Shown here: piece by piece, positions 8,503 to 17,053 of the stretch | Position numbering within the stretch: the first letter of the stretch is position 1 | Layout of the letters: the number at the start of each line of letters is the position of its first letter | NCBI RefSeq assembly: GCF_008365275.1 | Contig: NZ_CP043504.1 | Coordinates: 1,116,001-1,180,000, forward strand | Direction of reading: 5' to 3' | From: Protaetiibacter larvae | GTDB lineage: Bacteria > Actinomycetota > Actinomycetes > Actinomycetales > Microbacteriaceae | Length of the DNA: 64,000 nucleotides | Translations under genes and position numbers: made by a program | The notes under the pieces: model-generated | The model's database searches: none | What the model was told of the DNA's origin: nothing | The model's input: only the letters and a program-made list of their open reading frames with translations

Positions 8503-10185
8503 TCAGATCCAGGACCGCAGCCAGTAATGGGCCTGCAGGAACCACAGCGGCATCGGCATCCCGGTCCACATCGGTAGGAAGAACAGCGACACGAGCACGA
8601 CGAGACCCAGGTAGGCGCCCACGGTGGCGAGACCCGCGGTGCGTCGCGGCTCCGGGTCGTCGCGACTGCCCGCGATCGCCGCGAGCGCAGACGTCAGGGC
8701 GAGCACGAGGAAGGCCTCGAAGGCGATCGTGTAGAACTGGAAGACCGTGCGGTTCAGGTACAGCAGCCACGGGAGGTAGCCGGCGGCGATGCCGGTGAGG
8801 ATGAAGGCGTCCCGCCACACCGAGCGGCGGCGCAGCAGCCCGAGCACCACGCGCACCGCGAGGAAGACGAGCGCCGCGGTGCCGCCCCACCAGATGAGGG
8901 GGTTGGCGATGTCGAGGATCGCGGCGGCGGTCCCGTCCCCGGCGTTGTCGTAGTACATGCTCGTCGGGCGCACCAGGAACAGCCAGGTGAGCGGGTTCGC
9001 CTGATAGTTGTGCGGCACCTGCAGACCCACGTGGTAGCTGTAGATCGCGGTCTGGTAGTGCCACCAGTTCTGTGCGGCGGTCGGCACCCAGGCGAGCGCG
9101 CCGGTCCACGCCTCACCGCCACCCTGCTCGATCCAATGCCGGTAGTAGCCGTTGTCGCTCGCGAACCAGCCGATCCAGGTGGTGAGGAACACGGCGGCGG
9201 CGAGCGGCACGAGCAGCAGGGCGTTGATGGGCGCCTGCTTGAGCAGCGCGCCGAAGCCCCAGAACTCGATGCCCGCCTGCCGTCGCAGCAGGGCATCCGA
9301 GACCACGGTGTACACGCCGAAGACGGCCAGGAAGTAGACGCCGTTCCACTTCACCCCCGTCGCGGCGCCGAAGGCGACGGCCGCGGCGAGCAGCCAGGGA
9401 CGCCACCAGAGCGCCGGACCCCAGTCGACGCCGTGCCCGCTCGCGCGGCGCGCCTCGAGCCAGCGGGCGAGACGACGCTTCGCCCACCCGCGGTCGAACA
9501 GCACGAAGGACGCGCCGAGCAGGGCGAACAGGGCGACCGCGCTGTCGAGCAGGCTGACCCGGCTCATGACGATCGCGTTCCCGTCGATCGCCATGAGACC
9601 GCCCGCGACCACCACGAGCGTCGTCGAGCGGAACAGCTGCCGCGCGACCAGCATGGTGACCGCGACGAGCAGGATGCCGACGAGCGCGATCCCGAACCGC
9701 CAGCCGAAGGCGCTGTCGGTGCCGAACAGGGCCATACCGGCCGCGATGATCCACTTGCCGAGCGGGGGATGCACCACGAACGACGGCTCGGTCGTGTAGC
9801 CGTCGGGGTCGCCCGCCGCGAAGGCCGCGTTGGCGCCATCCGGCCAGCGGGACTCGTAGCCGAGGTGCGCGAGCGTGTAGGCGTCTTTGACGTAGTAGGT
9901 CTCGTCGAACACGATCTGCTGCGGATGGTCGAGGCCGACGAGCCGCAGGGCGGCGGCGACCGCGATGACGGCGGCGGGGGCGCCCCAGTCCCAGGCGCGG
10001 CGGGCGGCGGGGTTCGCCATCCAGCGCTGCCAGCTGTCGTCGAGCCGCGACCCGGTGAGGGTCACCGGTTCCGCGAGCCGCGGTCCCTCGCCTCCGCCGG
10101 GCCGTGGTCCCTCGCCCCCGTCCGGCCGTGGTCCCTCGCTCCCGCCGAGCGCGCGCGCGAACTCCTCCTCGGCGCGCGTCGTCAT
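8503..10185 (-). CDS. pmt: Protein O-mannosyltransferase (dolichyl-phosphate-mannose type, GT39)
   Basis: The 560-residue polytopic membrane enzyme carries the GT39 acidic motif Asp94-Glu95 in VFDETYYVKD. It also has HPPLGKW, FGWRFGIALVG, GVKWNGVYFLAVFG and a long series of hydrophobic helices. It transfers mannose from a polyprenyl carrier to Ser/Thr of exported proteins, and the Ser/Thr-rich surface proteins in this window are plausible targets. The N-terminal cytoplasmic tail holds a small tandem repeat (EGPRPDGG, EGPRPGGG, EGPR). The frame is open further upstream, but the ATG at 10185 follows a -10-like box and avoids the GA-rich tract. The gene is divergent from the hypothetical gene at 10364. 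Confidence 0.9.
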   Translation of the reverse strand: MTTRAEEEFARALGGSEGPRPDGGEGPRPGGGEGPRLAEPVTLTGSRLDDSWQRWMANPAARRAWDWGAPAAVIAVAAALRLVGLDHPQQIVFDETYYVKDAYTLAHLGYESRWPDGANAAFAAGDPDGYTTEPSFVVHPPLGKWIIAAGMALFGTDSAFGWRFGIALVGILLVAVTMLVARQLFRSTTLVVVAGGLMAIDGNAIVMSRVSLLDSAVALFALLGASFVLFDRGWAKRRLARWLEARRASGHGVDWGPALWWRPWLLAAAVAFGAATGVKWNGVYFLAVFGVYTVVSDALLRRQAGIEFWGFGALLKQAPINALLLVPLAAAVFLTTWIGWFASDNGYYRHWIEQGGGEAWTGALAWVPTAAQNWWHYQTAIYSYHVGLQVPHNYQANPLTWLFLVRPTSMYYDNAGDGTAAAILDIANPLIWWGGTAALVFLAVRVVLGLLRRRSVWRDAFILTGIAAGYLPWLLYLNRTVFQFYTIAFEAFLVLALTSALAAIAGSRDDPEPRRTAGLATVGAYLGLVVLVSLFFLPMWTGMPMPLWFLQAHYWLRSWI

Positions 10186-10191
10186 GCGGGA

Positions 10192-10197
10192 ATGGTA
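10192..10197 (-). promoter_or_regulatory. -10-like box TACCAT ahead of the mannosyltransferase gene
   Basis: Read on the minus strand, TACCAT is followed by 6 bases and the ATG. The spacing is the same as at the leaderless starts elsewhere, but the box is a weaker match. Confidence 0.35.
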
Positions 10198-10224
10198 GCC
10201 GCGCGCACCATCCGACTCCCTGAG

Positions 10225-10309
10225 TGCCAGAAATGCAGGAGAATCTGCGGCACACCCCCGTCTTCTGGCATTGCGGCCGGATGCGGCAGCGGAATCTCCT
10301 GCATTTCTG
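10225..10309. repeat. Nested inverted repeat in the divergent promoter region
   Basis: Perfect 15-base arms CAGAAATGCAGGAGA (10228-10242) and its complement (10295-10309) enclose a second pairing, TGCCAGAA (10225-10232) with TTCTGGCA (10263-10270). Alternative hairpins can form. It lies between the pmt promoter and the opposite gene and could be a small palindromic element or an operator. Confidence 0.6.
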
Positions 10310-10321
10310 AGGCGAGAGATC

Positions 10322-10363
10322 GGGGGAGAGGGAGAGGGAGAGGAAGAGGGAGAGGGAGAGGGG
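10322..10363 (+). repeat. GGGAGA-type purine tract before the start codon
   Basis: A run of GGGAGA/GGAAGA units, entirely purine on the plus strand, abuts the ATG at 10364. It contains several possible Shine-Dalgarno sequences and can change length by slippage. Confidence 0.6.
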
Positions 10364-10876
10364 ATGGCCACCATCGAGGAGCTGGTCGCGGAGCTGCGGC
10401 GCTACACCGCGCACGAGGTGCGGATGCGCGTGGCGCCGCGGGGCCCCGATCGTCGCGTGCCGCTCTTCCTGGTGGCGACCCAGGTGCACCCCATCAGCTA
10501 CGCCGTGCAGCACGTCGAACTGCTGCTGGACCCCCGGCTCGAGGAGGCGCCGGACGACACGGCGCTGTATCTCGCGGCGCTCGAGGGCATCCGTCAGGGC
10601 GCGAACCCGTACCCGTTCCCCGAGCGCCCGGGCCAGAGCGCGATCCGTCGACTGCTCGGCGAGACCGGCGACCATCCCTATCGGGGCACCCCACGCCAGA
10701 GCTTCGCGGCGTGCACCTGGGATCGGCAGACCCGGATGCTGTCGGGGCGGCGGATCACCGTGGCGGGCGCGCGATGGCTGGATGCGCGCGAGGAACCGCA
10801 CGCCTACCCGAGCTGGGCGGGGCGCCTCCACGTGCAGGAGCACGAGCACGAGGTCTGGCCGGAGGCGGCAGGATGA
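10364..10876 (+). CDS. Hypothetical protein, 170 residues
   Basis: The protein starts MATIEELVAELRRYTAHEVR and has no signal peptide or membrane span, so it should be cytoplasmic. Visible blocks are VPLFLVATQVHPISYAVQHVELLLD, a proline-rich NPYPFPERPGQ, and QSFAACTWDRQTRMLSGRRI. I do not recognise the family. The gene ends 4 bases before the GTG of rsmI and is probably co-transcribed with it. The ATG follows the purine tract, which acts as an extended ribosome-binding region. An in-frame ATG at 10271 lies upstream but would translate the tract as a Gly/Glu run, so it is not favoured. Confidence 0.7.
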   Translation: MATIEELVAELRRYTAHEVRMRVAPRGPDRRVPLFLVATQVHPISYAVQHVELLLDPRLEEAPDDTALYLAALEGIRQGANPYPFPERPGQSAIRRLLGETGDHPYRGTPRQSFAACTWDRQTRMLSGRRITVAGARWLDAREEPHAYPSWAGRLHVQEHEHEVWPEAAG

Positions 10877-10880
10877 GGGG

Positions 10881-11687
10881 GTGATCATCCTCGCGGCGAC
10901 GCCGATCGGCAACCTGGGCGACGCGTCCCGGCGGCTCGTCGAGGCGCTCGGCAACGCGGAGCTGATCGCCGCGGAGGACACCCGCACGACCGTGCAGCTG
11001 CTGCGCGCGCTCGGCATCGACAACCGGCCGCGGCTCGTGGCGCTGCACGAGCACAACGAGGTGGCGAAGGCCGCCGAGCTGGTCGAGCTGGCGCGCGAGG
11101 TGGATGTGCTGGTGCTGTCGGATGCCGGCATGCCGACGGTCTCGGATCCCGGTTTTCCGCTCGTGGCGGCCGCCGTCGAGGCGGGGGTGACGGTCACCGC
11201 GATCCCCGGGCCGTCGGCGGTGCTGACGGCGCTCGCGGTGTCGGGGCTGCCCACCGACCGCTTCTGCTTCGAGGGCTTCCTGCCGCGCAAGGGCCGGTTG
11301 GCTGCGTTGCGCGCGCTCGCCGCCGAGCCGCGCACGCTCGTATTCTTCGAGTCGCCGCACCGCATCGGCGACGCGCTCGCGGATGCCGCGGCCGCGTTCG
11401 GCGCGGACCGTCGCGCCGCGGTCTGCCGCGAGCTCACCAAGCTGCACGAGGAGGTCGCCCGCGGCACCCTCGCCGAGCTCGCCGAGCGCTTCGCCGAGGG
11501 CGCCCGCGGGGAGATCGTGCTCGTCGTCGCAGGAGCCGCCCCCGCATCCGCCTCCTTCGAGGACGGCGTCGCGCAGGTGCGGGCGCTCACCGCGTCCGGA
11601 ACCCGCCTCAAGGACGCCACCGCCGAGGTCGCCGAGGCGACCGGCCTCTCGCGGCGCGAGCTCTACGAGGCGGCGCTCAAGCCCTGA
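10881..11687 (+). CDS. rsmI: 16S rRNA (cytidine1402-2'-O)-methyltransferase
   Basis: The 268-residue SAM-dependent tetrapyrrole-methylase-fold enzyme has the family signatures IILAATPIGNLGD at the N-terminus, AEDTR, LSDAGMPTVSDPG, IPGPSAVLTAL and FFESPHR. It methylates the ribose of C1402 in the 16S decoding centre. The GTG start sits 4 bases after the preceding hypothetical gene and gives the canonical N-terminus directly, so the longer upstream frame is rejected. The length is normal. It precedes metG, as in many actinobacteria. Confidence 0.95.
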   Translation: MIILAATPIGNLGDASRRLVEALGNAELIAAEDTRTTVQLLRALGIDNRPRLVALHEHNEVAKAAELVELAREVDVLVLSDAGMPTVSDPGFPLVAAAVEAGVTVTAIPGPSAVLTALAVSGLPTDRFCFEGFLPRKGRLAALRALAAEPRTLVFFESPHRIGDALADAAAAFGADRRAAVCRELTKLHEEVARGTLAELAERFAEGARGEIVLVVAGAAPASASFEDGVAQVRALTASGTRLKDATAEVAEATGLSRRELYEAALKP

Positions 11688-11748
11688 GCGCCGCGCGGAA
11701 CGCGGCCGCCTCGGCGCCCGGCACGCTACGCCGCATCCTGCCCGCGAT

Positions 11749-11806
11749 GGTGCTGTTTCGGCCGGATGGCACTCGCGAAAGCGCGCCATCGGGCCGAAAC
11801 CGCACC
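11749..11806. repeat. Long imperfect hairpin between rsmI and metG
   Basis: Two 22-base arms (11749-11770 and 11785-11806) agree at 20 positions and share the core GTTTCGGCC/GGCCGAAAC. The 14-base loop contains GCGAAAGC. It may end the rsmI transcript although no T-tract follows, or be a mobile palindromic element. It lies upstream of the metG -10 box. Confidence 0.7.
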
Positions 11807-11853
11807 AGGGGTGCGGATGCCCCACCCCTCCGTAACGCGCAGCCAGGCCCAAC

Positions 11854-11859
11854 TAGACT
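11854..11859 (+). promoter_or_regulatory. -10 box TAGACT, leaderless start of metG
   Basis: TAGACT is followed by 7 bases and the metG ATG, and no Shine-Dalgarno sequence is present. Confidence 0.55.
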
Positions 11860-11866
11860 CGACCCC

Positions 11867-13483
11867 ATGCCGTCCGGCGAGTCCTTCTTCATCGCGACCC
11901 CCATCTTCTACGTCAACGACGTGCCCCACATCGGCCACGCCTACACGGAGGTGGCGGCCGATGTGCTCGCGCGCTGGCACCGTCAGGCGGGCGACGACAC
12001 CTGGCTGCTGACCGGCACGGATGAGCACGGCCAGAAGATCCTGCGCACCGCCGTCGCGAACGGCGTCGAGCCGAAGCAGTGGGCGGATCAGCTGGTCGAG
12101 TCCGCCTGGAAGCCGCTGCTGAAGACGATCGACATCGCCAACGACGACTTCATCCGCACCACCGACGAGCGCCACGAGCGCGCCGTGACGATCTTCCTGC
12201 AGAAGCTCTACGACGACGGTTTCATCTACTCGGGCGAGTACGAGGGCTACTACTGCGTGGGTTGCGAGGAGTACAAGCAGCTCGACGACCTCGAACGGCC
12301 CGAGACGGGCGAGTTCGCCGGCCAGCTGGTCTGCAAGATCCACTCGCGTCCGGTGGAGATCCTCAAGGAGAAGAACTACTTCTTCAGGATGAGCCAGTTC
12401 GAGCAGGCCCTCCTCGACCTCTACGAGACCCAGCCCGACTTCGTGCAGCCCGAGAGCGTGCGCAACGAGATCGTGCAGTTCGTCAAGCAGGGGCTCTCCG
12501 ACCTGTCGATCTCGCGTTCGAGCTTCGACTGGGGCATCAAGATCCCGTGGGACGACACGCACGTCGTCTACGTCTGGTTCGAGGCGCTGCTCAACTACGT
12601 CACCGCGGTCGGCTACGGCGTCGACGACGAGCAGTTCGCCCGCCGCTGGCCCGCCTACCAGCTGGTCGGCAAGGACATCGCCCGCTTCCACGCCGTCATC
12701 TGGCCGGCCATGCTCATGGCGGCCGGTCTGCCGGTGCCGCACAAGGTGTTCGGCCACGGCTGGCTGCTCGTGGGCGGCGAGAAGATGTCGAAGTCGAAGC
12801 TCACCGGAATCGCGCCGCACCAGATCACCGACACCTTCGGTTCGGACGCCTTCCGCTACTACTTCCTGCGCGCCATCTCCTTCGGGCAGGACGGCTCCTT
12901 CAGCTGGGAGGACCTGTCGGCCCGCTACCAGGCCGAGCTCGCGAACGGCTTCGGCAACCTCGCCTCCCGCGTGGTGGCGATGGTCGGGCGCTACCGCGGC
13001 GGCGTGCTGCCCGCGCCGGGGGCGGACACGGACGCCGAGCACGCGATCCAGCAGCTCGTCGCCCAGGCGACGGCGGATGCGGATGCCGCGATCGAGCGCT
13101 TCGCCATCCACGAGGCGATCGCCTCGATCTGGACGGTCGTCGACGCCCTCAACGGCTACATCACCGAGCAGGAGCCGTGGGTGCTCGCCAAGGACGAGGC
13201 CCGTGCCGAGCGGCTCGACACCGTGCTCTACACGGCGTCCGAGGGGCTGCGCGCCCTCGCGGTTCTGCTGAGCCCGGTCACCCCGCAGGCCACCGCCAAG
13301 CTGTGGGCGGCGCTGGGCGCCGAGGCGGGCCTCGGTGCGCTCACCGCCCAGCCGCTGCGGGAGGCGGGCACCTGGGGGCGGCTGCCCGCCGGGTCGACGA
13401 TCTCGGCGCTCGAGGCGCTCTTCCCCCGTATCGAGGAGGCGCCGGAGGCCGTGGGCGCCGCGTCGGCCAGCGGAGCCGCGTGA
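11867..13483 (+). CDS. metG: Methionyl-tRNA synthetase
   Basis: The 538-residue class I synthetase has the HIGH motif His21-Ile-Gly-His24 in NDVPHIGHAYTE and the KMSKS loop at 306-310. A connective peptide contains CVGCEEY and the anticodon-binding helical domain follows. It is the short form without the C-terminal EMAP-type tRNA-binding domain, as in other actinobacteria. It charges tRNA-Met in the cytoplasm. The stop codon overlaps the GTG of tatD by 4 bases, so the two are translationally coupled. The ATG at 11867 is chosen because the protein begins at the family N-terminus (FFIATPIFYVND) and the -10 box is directly upstream. Confidence 0.96.
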   Translation: MPSGESFFIATPIFYVNDVPHIGHAYTEVAADVLARWHRQAGDDTWLLTGTDEHGQKILRTAVANGVEPKQWADQLVESAWKPLLKTIDIANDDFIRTTDERHERAVTIFLQKLYDDGFIYSGEYEGYYCVGCEEYKQLDDLERPETGEFAGQLVCKIHSRPVEILKEKNYFFRMSQFEQALLDLYETQPDFVQPESVRNEIVQFVKQGLSDLSISRSSFDWGIKIPWDDTHVVYVWFEALLNYVTAVGYGVDDEQFARRWPAYQLVGKDIARFHAVIWPAMLMAAGLPVPHKVFGHGWLLVGGEKMSKSKLTGIAPHQITDTFGSDAFRYYFLRAISFGQDGSFSWEDLSARYQAELANGFGNLASRVVAMVGRYRGGVLPAPGADTDAEHAIQQLVAQATADADAAIERFAIHEAIASIWTVVDALNGYITEQEPWVLAKDEARAERLDTVLYTASEGLRALAVLLSPVTPQATAKLWAALGAEAGLGALTAQPLREAGTWGRLPAGSTISALEALFPRIEEAPEAVGAASASGAA

Positions 13484-14433
13484 CCGACGCGTTCCTGCGC
13501 GCGAGGGAGGCTCCGGACGGGCCGCCCCGGGACTACCCGCCTCTTCCCGAGGCGCTCGTGGTGCCGGTCTACGACAACCACACCCACCTGGAGATGGCGG
13601 ACGGCGGCACCCCGCTCGACTACCGTGAGCACCTCGACCGCGCTTCGAGCGTGGGCGTGCGCGGTGTCGTGCAGGTGGGCACGGATCTCGCGACCTCGCG
13701 CTGGAGCGCCGAGGTGGCGTCCCATGAGCCGCGCGTGCTCGCGGCGGTCGCCATCCATCCGAACGACGCCCCCGAGCTGCTCGCCACCGGACGGCTCGAC
13801 GAGCACCTCGCGGGCATCGACGAGCTCGCCGCCCGCCCGCGCGTGCGCGCCGTCGGGGAGACGGGGCTCGACTTCTTCCGCACGGAGGGCGAGGCGGAGC
13901 GCGACGCCCAGTACCGCTCCTTCGAGGCGCACATCGAGATCGCGAAACGGCGCGGTCTCGCGTTGCAGATCCACGACCGGGATGCGCACCGCGAGGTGGT
14001 CGCGACGCTCGCCCGGGTGGGGGCGCCGGAGCGCGTCGTGTTCCACTGCTTCTCCGGCGACGCCGATTTCGCGCGGCTGGTGGCCGAGCGCGGCTGGTAC
14101 CTCTCCTTTGCGGGCACCGTCACCTTCAAGAACGCGCAGAACCTGCGCGACGCGCTCGAGGTGATCCCGCGGTCCCGCATCCTCATCGAGACGGATGCCC
14201 CGTACCTCACGCCCACCCCGTTCCGCGGGCGCCCGAACGCGCCGTACCTCATCCCGCACACCTTGCGGGCGATGGCGGCGCACCTCGGCACGGATGCCTC
14301 GATGCTGGCCGCGCAGATCTCCTCCAACACGGAGGCGGTGTACGGGCACTGGGACGACGAGCCCGTCGAGTCCCCCCGCGGCCCGTTCGCTCCTGAGGTC
14401 GCCGACGAGCGCCGCGCGGAGCGTCACGCATGA
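13480..14433 (+). CDS. tatD: TatD family metal-dependent hydrolase (DNase)
   Basis: The 317-residue TIM-barrel hydrolase has the metal ligands in YDNHTHLE (His34 and His36), the conserved Glu in VGETGLDFFR, a His in LQIHDRD, FHCFSGD, and the Asp in LIETDAPYLTP. TatD enzymes are Mg-dependent 3'-5' nucleases acting in DNA repair or degradation. An N-terminal extension of about 30 residues and a charged C-terminal tail (FAPEVADERRAERHA) make it longer than the usual 260. It starts with GTG overlapping the metG stop, and the order metG-tatD-rsmA-ispE is conserved in actinobacteria. Confidence 0.93.
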   Translation: MTDAFLRAREAPDGPPRDYPPLPEALVVPVYDNHTHLEMADGGTPLDYREHLDRASSVGVRGVVQVGTDLATSRWSAEVASHEPRVLAAVAIHPNDAPELLATGRLDEHLAGIDELAARPRVRAVGETGLDFFRTEGEAERDAQYRSFEAHIEIAKRRGLALQIHDRDAHREVVATLARVGAPERVVFHCFSGDADFARLVAERGWYLSFAGTVTFKNAQNLRDALEVIPRSRILIETDAPYLTPTPFRGRPNAPYLIPHTLRAMAAHLGTDASMLAAQISSNTEAVYGHWDDEPVESPRGPFAPEVADERRAERHA

Positions 14434-14477
14434 GCCGCTGCGCGTCCGCTGCACTCCCATCTCACGGACTCGCGCAA

Positions 14478-14581
14478 CCCATCTCAAGGAGCCTCGGCGC
14501 CCGATCCGCCTCATCCGTCGACTCCCGCCACACCCGTCACACCCACTCCTTGAGATGGGATGCTGCACTCCTTGAGATGGG
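14478..14581. repeat. Three copies of the 14-base motif CTCCTTGAGATGGG
   Basis: One copy is inverted (14478-14491) and two are direct (14546-14559 and 14568-14581), 22 bases apart. A partial copy (CCCATCTCA) lies at 14457-14465. They occupy most of the 208-base gap between tatD and rsmA. Pairing of inverted with direct copies could form alternative hairpins. Confidence 0.7.
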
Positions 14582-14641
14582 ATGCGCGGGCCGCGGAGGC
14601 AGCAGCTGCGGCGGCGCCGCCGCGGGCCGCGGAGGATCCGC

Positions 14642-15499
14642 GTGAGCGCGCTCCTCGGGCCCGCCGAGATCCGCGACCTCGCCGACGGCCTCGGCCTGCA
14701 GCCCACCAAGAAGCTCGGCCAGAACTTCGTGGTCGACGGCAACACGGTGCGCAAGATCGTGCGCGCGGGCCGCGTCGAGGCGGGCGACCACGTGCTCGAG
14801 GTCGGGCCCGGGCTCGGCTCGCTCACCCTCGGGCTGCTCGAAACCGGCGCCCGCGTCACGGCGATCGAGATCGACAGGCGGCTCGCCGAGCAGTTGCCGC
14901 TCACCGTCGAGGCGATGCGGCCCGGCGCGCCGCTCGCTGTCATCACCGCCGATGCGCTGCGGGTCGACGAGGTTCCCGGCGAGCCGACGCGTCTCGTCGC
15001 CAACCTCCCCTACAACGTCTCGGTTCCCGTGCTGCTGCACCTGCTGCACGCCGTGCCGAGCCTCGAGTCGGCGCTCGTCATGGTGCAGGCCGAGGTGGGT
15101 CACCGCCTCGCCGCCGCCCCCGGCTCCCGCGTCTACGGCTCTCCCAGCGTGAAGGCCTCCTGGTACGGCGAGTGGTCGATCGCGGGCACCGTCAGCCGCC
15201 AGGTGTTCTGGCCGGTGCCGAACGTCGACTCGGTGCTCGTGGGCTTCCGTCGTGGCGAGCTTCCGGGCACGGATGCCGAACGCGCCGCCACCTTCGCCCT
15301 CGTCGATGCCGCGTTCGGGCAGCGGCGCAAGATGCTGAGGCAGTCGCTCGCCGACGTGCTCGGCGGTTCGCAGGCGGCGTCCGCGCTCCTGGCGGGCGCC
15401 GACGTGGATCCGACGGCGCGCGGCGAGCAGCTCACGGTGCGGGACTTCCTGCGGATCGCGCGAGCCCACGGGGAGAACGCGGCGTCCACCCTCCCCTAG
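14642..15499 (+). CDS. rsmA: 16S rRNA (adenine1518/1519-N6)-dimethyltransferase
   Basis: The 285-residue Rossmann methyltransferase has KKLGQNFVVDGN, the SAM loop VLEVGPGLGSLT, the acidic loop AIEIDRRLAE and the catalytic motif NLPYNVSVP. It dimethylates two adjacent adenines in helix 45 of 16S rRNA, a late step of 30S maturation. The GTG at 14642 is preferred to an upstream in-frame ATG because that extension is only a low-complexity Arg run and the protein already starts at the family N-terminus (LLGPAEIRDLADGLGLQPTK). The ispE start lies 9 bases after the stop. Confidence 0.95.
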   Translation: MSALLGPAEIRDLADGLGLQPTKKLGQNFVVDGNTVRKIVRAGRVEAGDHVLEVGPGLGSLTLGLLETGARVTAIEIDRRLAEQLPLTVEAMRPGAPLAVITADALRVDEVPGEPTRLVANLPYNVSVPVLLHLLHAVPSLESALVMVQAEVGHRLAAAPGSRVYGSPSVKASWYGEWSIAGTVSRQVFWPVPNVDSVLVGFRRGELPGTDAERAATFALVDAAFGQRRKMLRQSLADVLGGSQAASALLAGADVDPTARGEQLTVRDFLRIARAHGENAASTLP

Positions 15500-15502
15500 G
15501 GT
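15497..15502 (+). promoter_or_regulatory. -10 box TAGGGT ahead of ispE
   Basis: It overlaps the rsmA stop codon and sits 6 bases before the ispE ATG, so ispE may have its own leaderless promoter in addition to read-through from rsmA. Confidence 0.35.
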
Positions 15503-15508
15503 GGAGCA

Positions 15509-16441
15509 ATGACCACCTCCGGGCGCGCATCGGTGCACGTCAAGGCGCCGGGGAAGATCAACGTCTTCCTCAAGGTGGGCACGCTCGACGACAGCGGGTA
15601 TCACGACGTCGCGATCGCCTACCAGGCGGTGTCGCTGTACGAGTACGTGCGCGTCTCGGACGCCCCCGACTTCTCGATCGAGGTCACCGGATCGGTGGAG
15701 CTCTCGCGGGTGCCGCTCGACGGGTCCAACATCGCCATCAAGGCGGCCCGGCTGCTCGCCGCGCGCACCGGCTTCGGCGGGGGCGCCCGCATCGAGATCG
15801 AGAAGCACGTGCCGGTGACGGGCGGGATGGGGGGCGGATCGGCGGATGCCGCGGCCACCCTGCTCGCCTGCGACACCCTGTGGGGCACCGAGCTGCCGCG
15901 CGACGAACTGCTCGAGCTCGCCCGCAAGCTGGGCGCCGACGTGCCGTTCGCCCTCACCGGCGGAACCGCGATCGGCACCGGTCGCGGCGACGAGCTCTCG
16001 CCCGCCCTCGCCCAGGGCACCTTCCACTGGGTGCTCGCGCTCGCCGACTTCGGGCTGTCGACGCCCGCCGTGTACCGCGAGCTCGACGAGCATCGCACGC
16101 GGCACGCCCAGGACATCTACCCCGCCGATCCGCGCCCCACGGTCGAGACGAATGTGCTGCAGGCGCTGCGCGCGGGCGACCCGCACATGCTCGCCGATGC
16201 CATGCACAACGACCTGCAGGCGCCGGCGCTGCACCTCGAGCCCTCCCTCGCCGACGTGCTCGAGCTCGGCGAGCAGAACGGGGCGCTCGCCGGCATCGTC
16301 TCGGGCTCGGGCCCGACGGTCGCCTTCCTCACCGCGGATGTGGATTCCGCGCTCGAGCTGCAGGTGGCGCTCTCGGCCGCCCGGCTCACGGTCGTGCGGG
16401 CGACCGGTCCGGTGCACGGGGCGCGCGTCATCACCGACTGA
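15509..16441 (+). CDS. ispE: 4-diphosphocytidyl-2-C-methyl-D-erythritol kinase
   Basis: The 310-residue GHMP kinase starts with [14 protein letters not shown], carries the ATP loop [15 protein letters not shown], and ends with the third motif [14 protein letters not shown]. It phosphorylates CDP-ME in the MEP pathway that supplies isoprenoid precursors, including the polyprenyl carriers needed by the mannosyltransferase and polysaccharide genes here. The length is normal. In many relatives an ABC-F ATPase follows directly; here that gene lies 16.5 kb further on, beyond the Pst/WxL operon. Confidence 0.95.
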   Translation: MTTSGRASVHVKAPGKINVFLKVGTLDDSGYHDVAIAYQAVSLYEYVRVSDAPDFSIEVTGSVELSRVPLDGSNIAIKAARLLAARTGFGGGARIEIEKHVPVTGGMGGGSADAAATLLACDTLWGTELPRDELLELARKLGADVPFALTGGTAIGTGRGDELSPALAQGTFHWVLALADFGLSTPAVYRELDEHRTRHAQDIYPADPRPTVETNVLQALRAGDPHMLADAMHNDLQAPALHLEPSLADVLELGEQNGALAGIVSGSGPTVAFLTADVDSALELQVALSAARLTVVRATGPVHGARVITD

Positions 16442-16585
16442 GGGCGCCGCTACCGCTTGTTCACCTGGGCGAGGGTGCCCGTGCATCCCCCGGGGCGATG
16501 TGGTTCAGACGCAGCCTTTTGACTCGCATCGCCTCGTCACCCCCGGCGGGGAGCCACCACCCGAGCAATCCGAGGCCGCTGAGCG
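16442..16585 (+). promoter_or_regulatory. Upstream region of the Pst/WxL operon with PHO-box-like half sites
   Basis: Two GTTCA elements occur, GTTCACCTGGG at 16459 and GGTTCAGACG at 16502. They resemble single units of the actinobacterial PhoP box, which normally has two GTTCA units 11 bases apart; here they are about 45 bases apart. A CCCCCGGGG palindrome lies between them. This is weak evidence for phosphate control. Confidence 0.25.
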
Positions 16586-17053
16586 ATGTCGACCGGTGCC
16601 CGGTTCCAGTTCATCCGCATCGATTCGAACGATCAGGTGCGGATGGCGTCCTGGATCCACCACATCTCGCGCCTGACGGGCGCGCCTGCCTCCGCAGCCG
16701 CAGACTCCGCCGACCCCGTGTTCATCTGGCAGCTCTCGGCGGGCAACCACCGCGTCCTCGCCCGCAGCGCCGCCGGCTTCGCGAGCGTCGACGCCACCCG
16801 ACGGGGCATCCAGTCGCTGCTCGCCGCACGGGACACGCTCGTGCCGCGCATGGTGCGGCTGGAGGCGAGCCGCGGCTACGGCTGGGTGCTGCTCGGCGAG
16901 GGCGCGCCGGTCGCGACCTGCGCACGCTGGTATGCGATGGAGCGCGACCGGCGCGAGTCGCTGCGTTCCGCGCGTGAGGCGATCGAGCTTCTCGCGGCGG
17001 ACCCGCATCATGCCGGCGACGCGCTCGTCGCCGCCGGGGGAGACCGCGAGTGA
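16586..17053 (+). CDS. Hypothetical protein with YegP/DUF1508-like repeats
   Basis: The 155-residue cytoplasmic protein has no signal or membrane span. The stretch FIWQLSAGNHRVLARSAAGF followed by a helix ending GIQSLLAA has the look of a YegP/DUF1508 unit (beta strands around W, a turn, LA-S-GF-S, then a helix). A second weaker unit follows (YGWVLLGEGAPVATCARWYA plus a helix). The match is by eye and distant. The gene overlaps pstC by 4 bases (GTGA), so it is the first gene of the Pst operon. No function can be given. The DUF1508 assignment is tentative. Confidence 0.6.
   Translation: MSTGARFQFIRIDSNDQVRMASWIHHISRLTGAPASAAADSADPVFIWQLSAGNHRVLARSAAGFASVDATRRGIQSLLAARDTLVPRMVRLEASRGYGWVLLGEGAPVATCARWYAMERDRRESLRSAREAIELLAADPHHAGDALVAAGGDRE

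Noticed and set aside
9010-10884. Long plus-strand reading frame opposite pmt
   Set aside because: It is antisense to a clear GT39 enzyme, has Arg/Gly/Ala-rich shadow composition and no domain.
16459-16512. True PHO box controlling the Pst/WxL operon
   Set aside because: Only isolated GTTCA units occur, not the 11-base direct repeat; kept as a weak candidate only.
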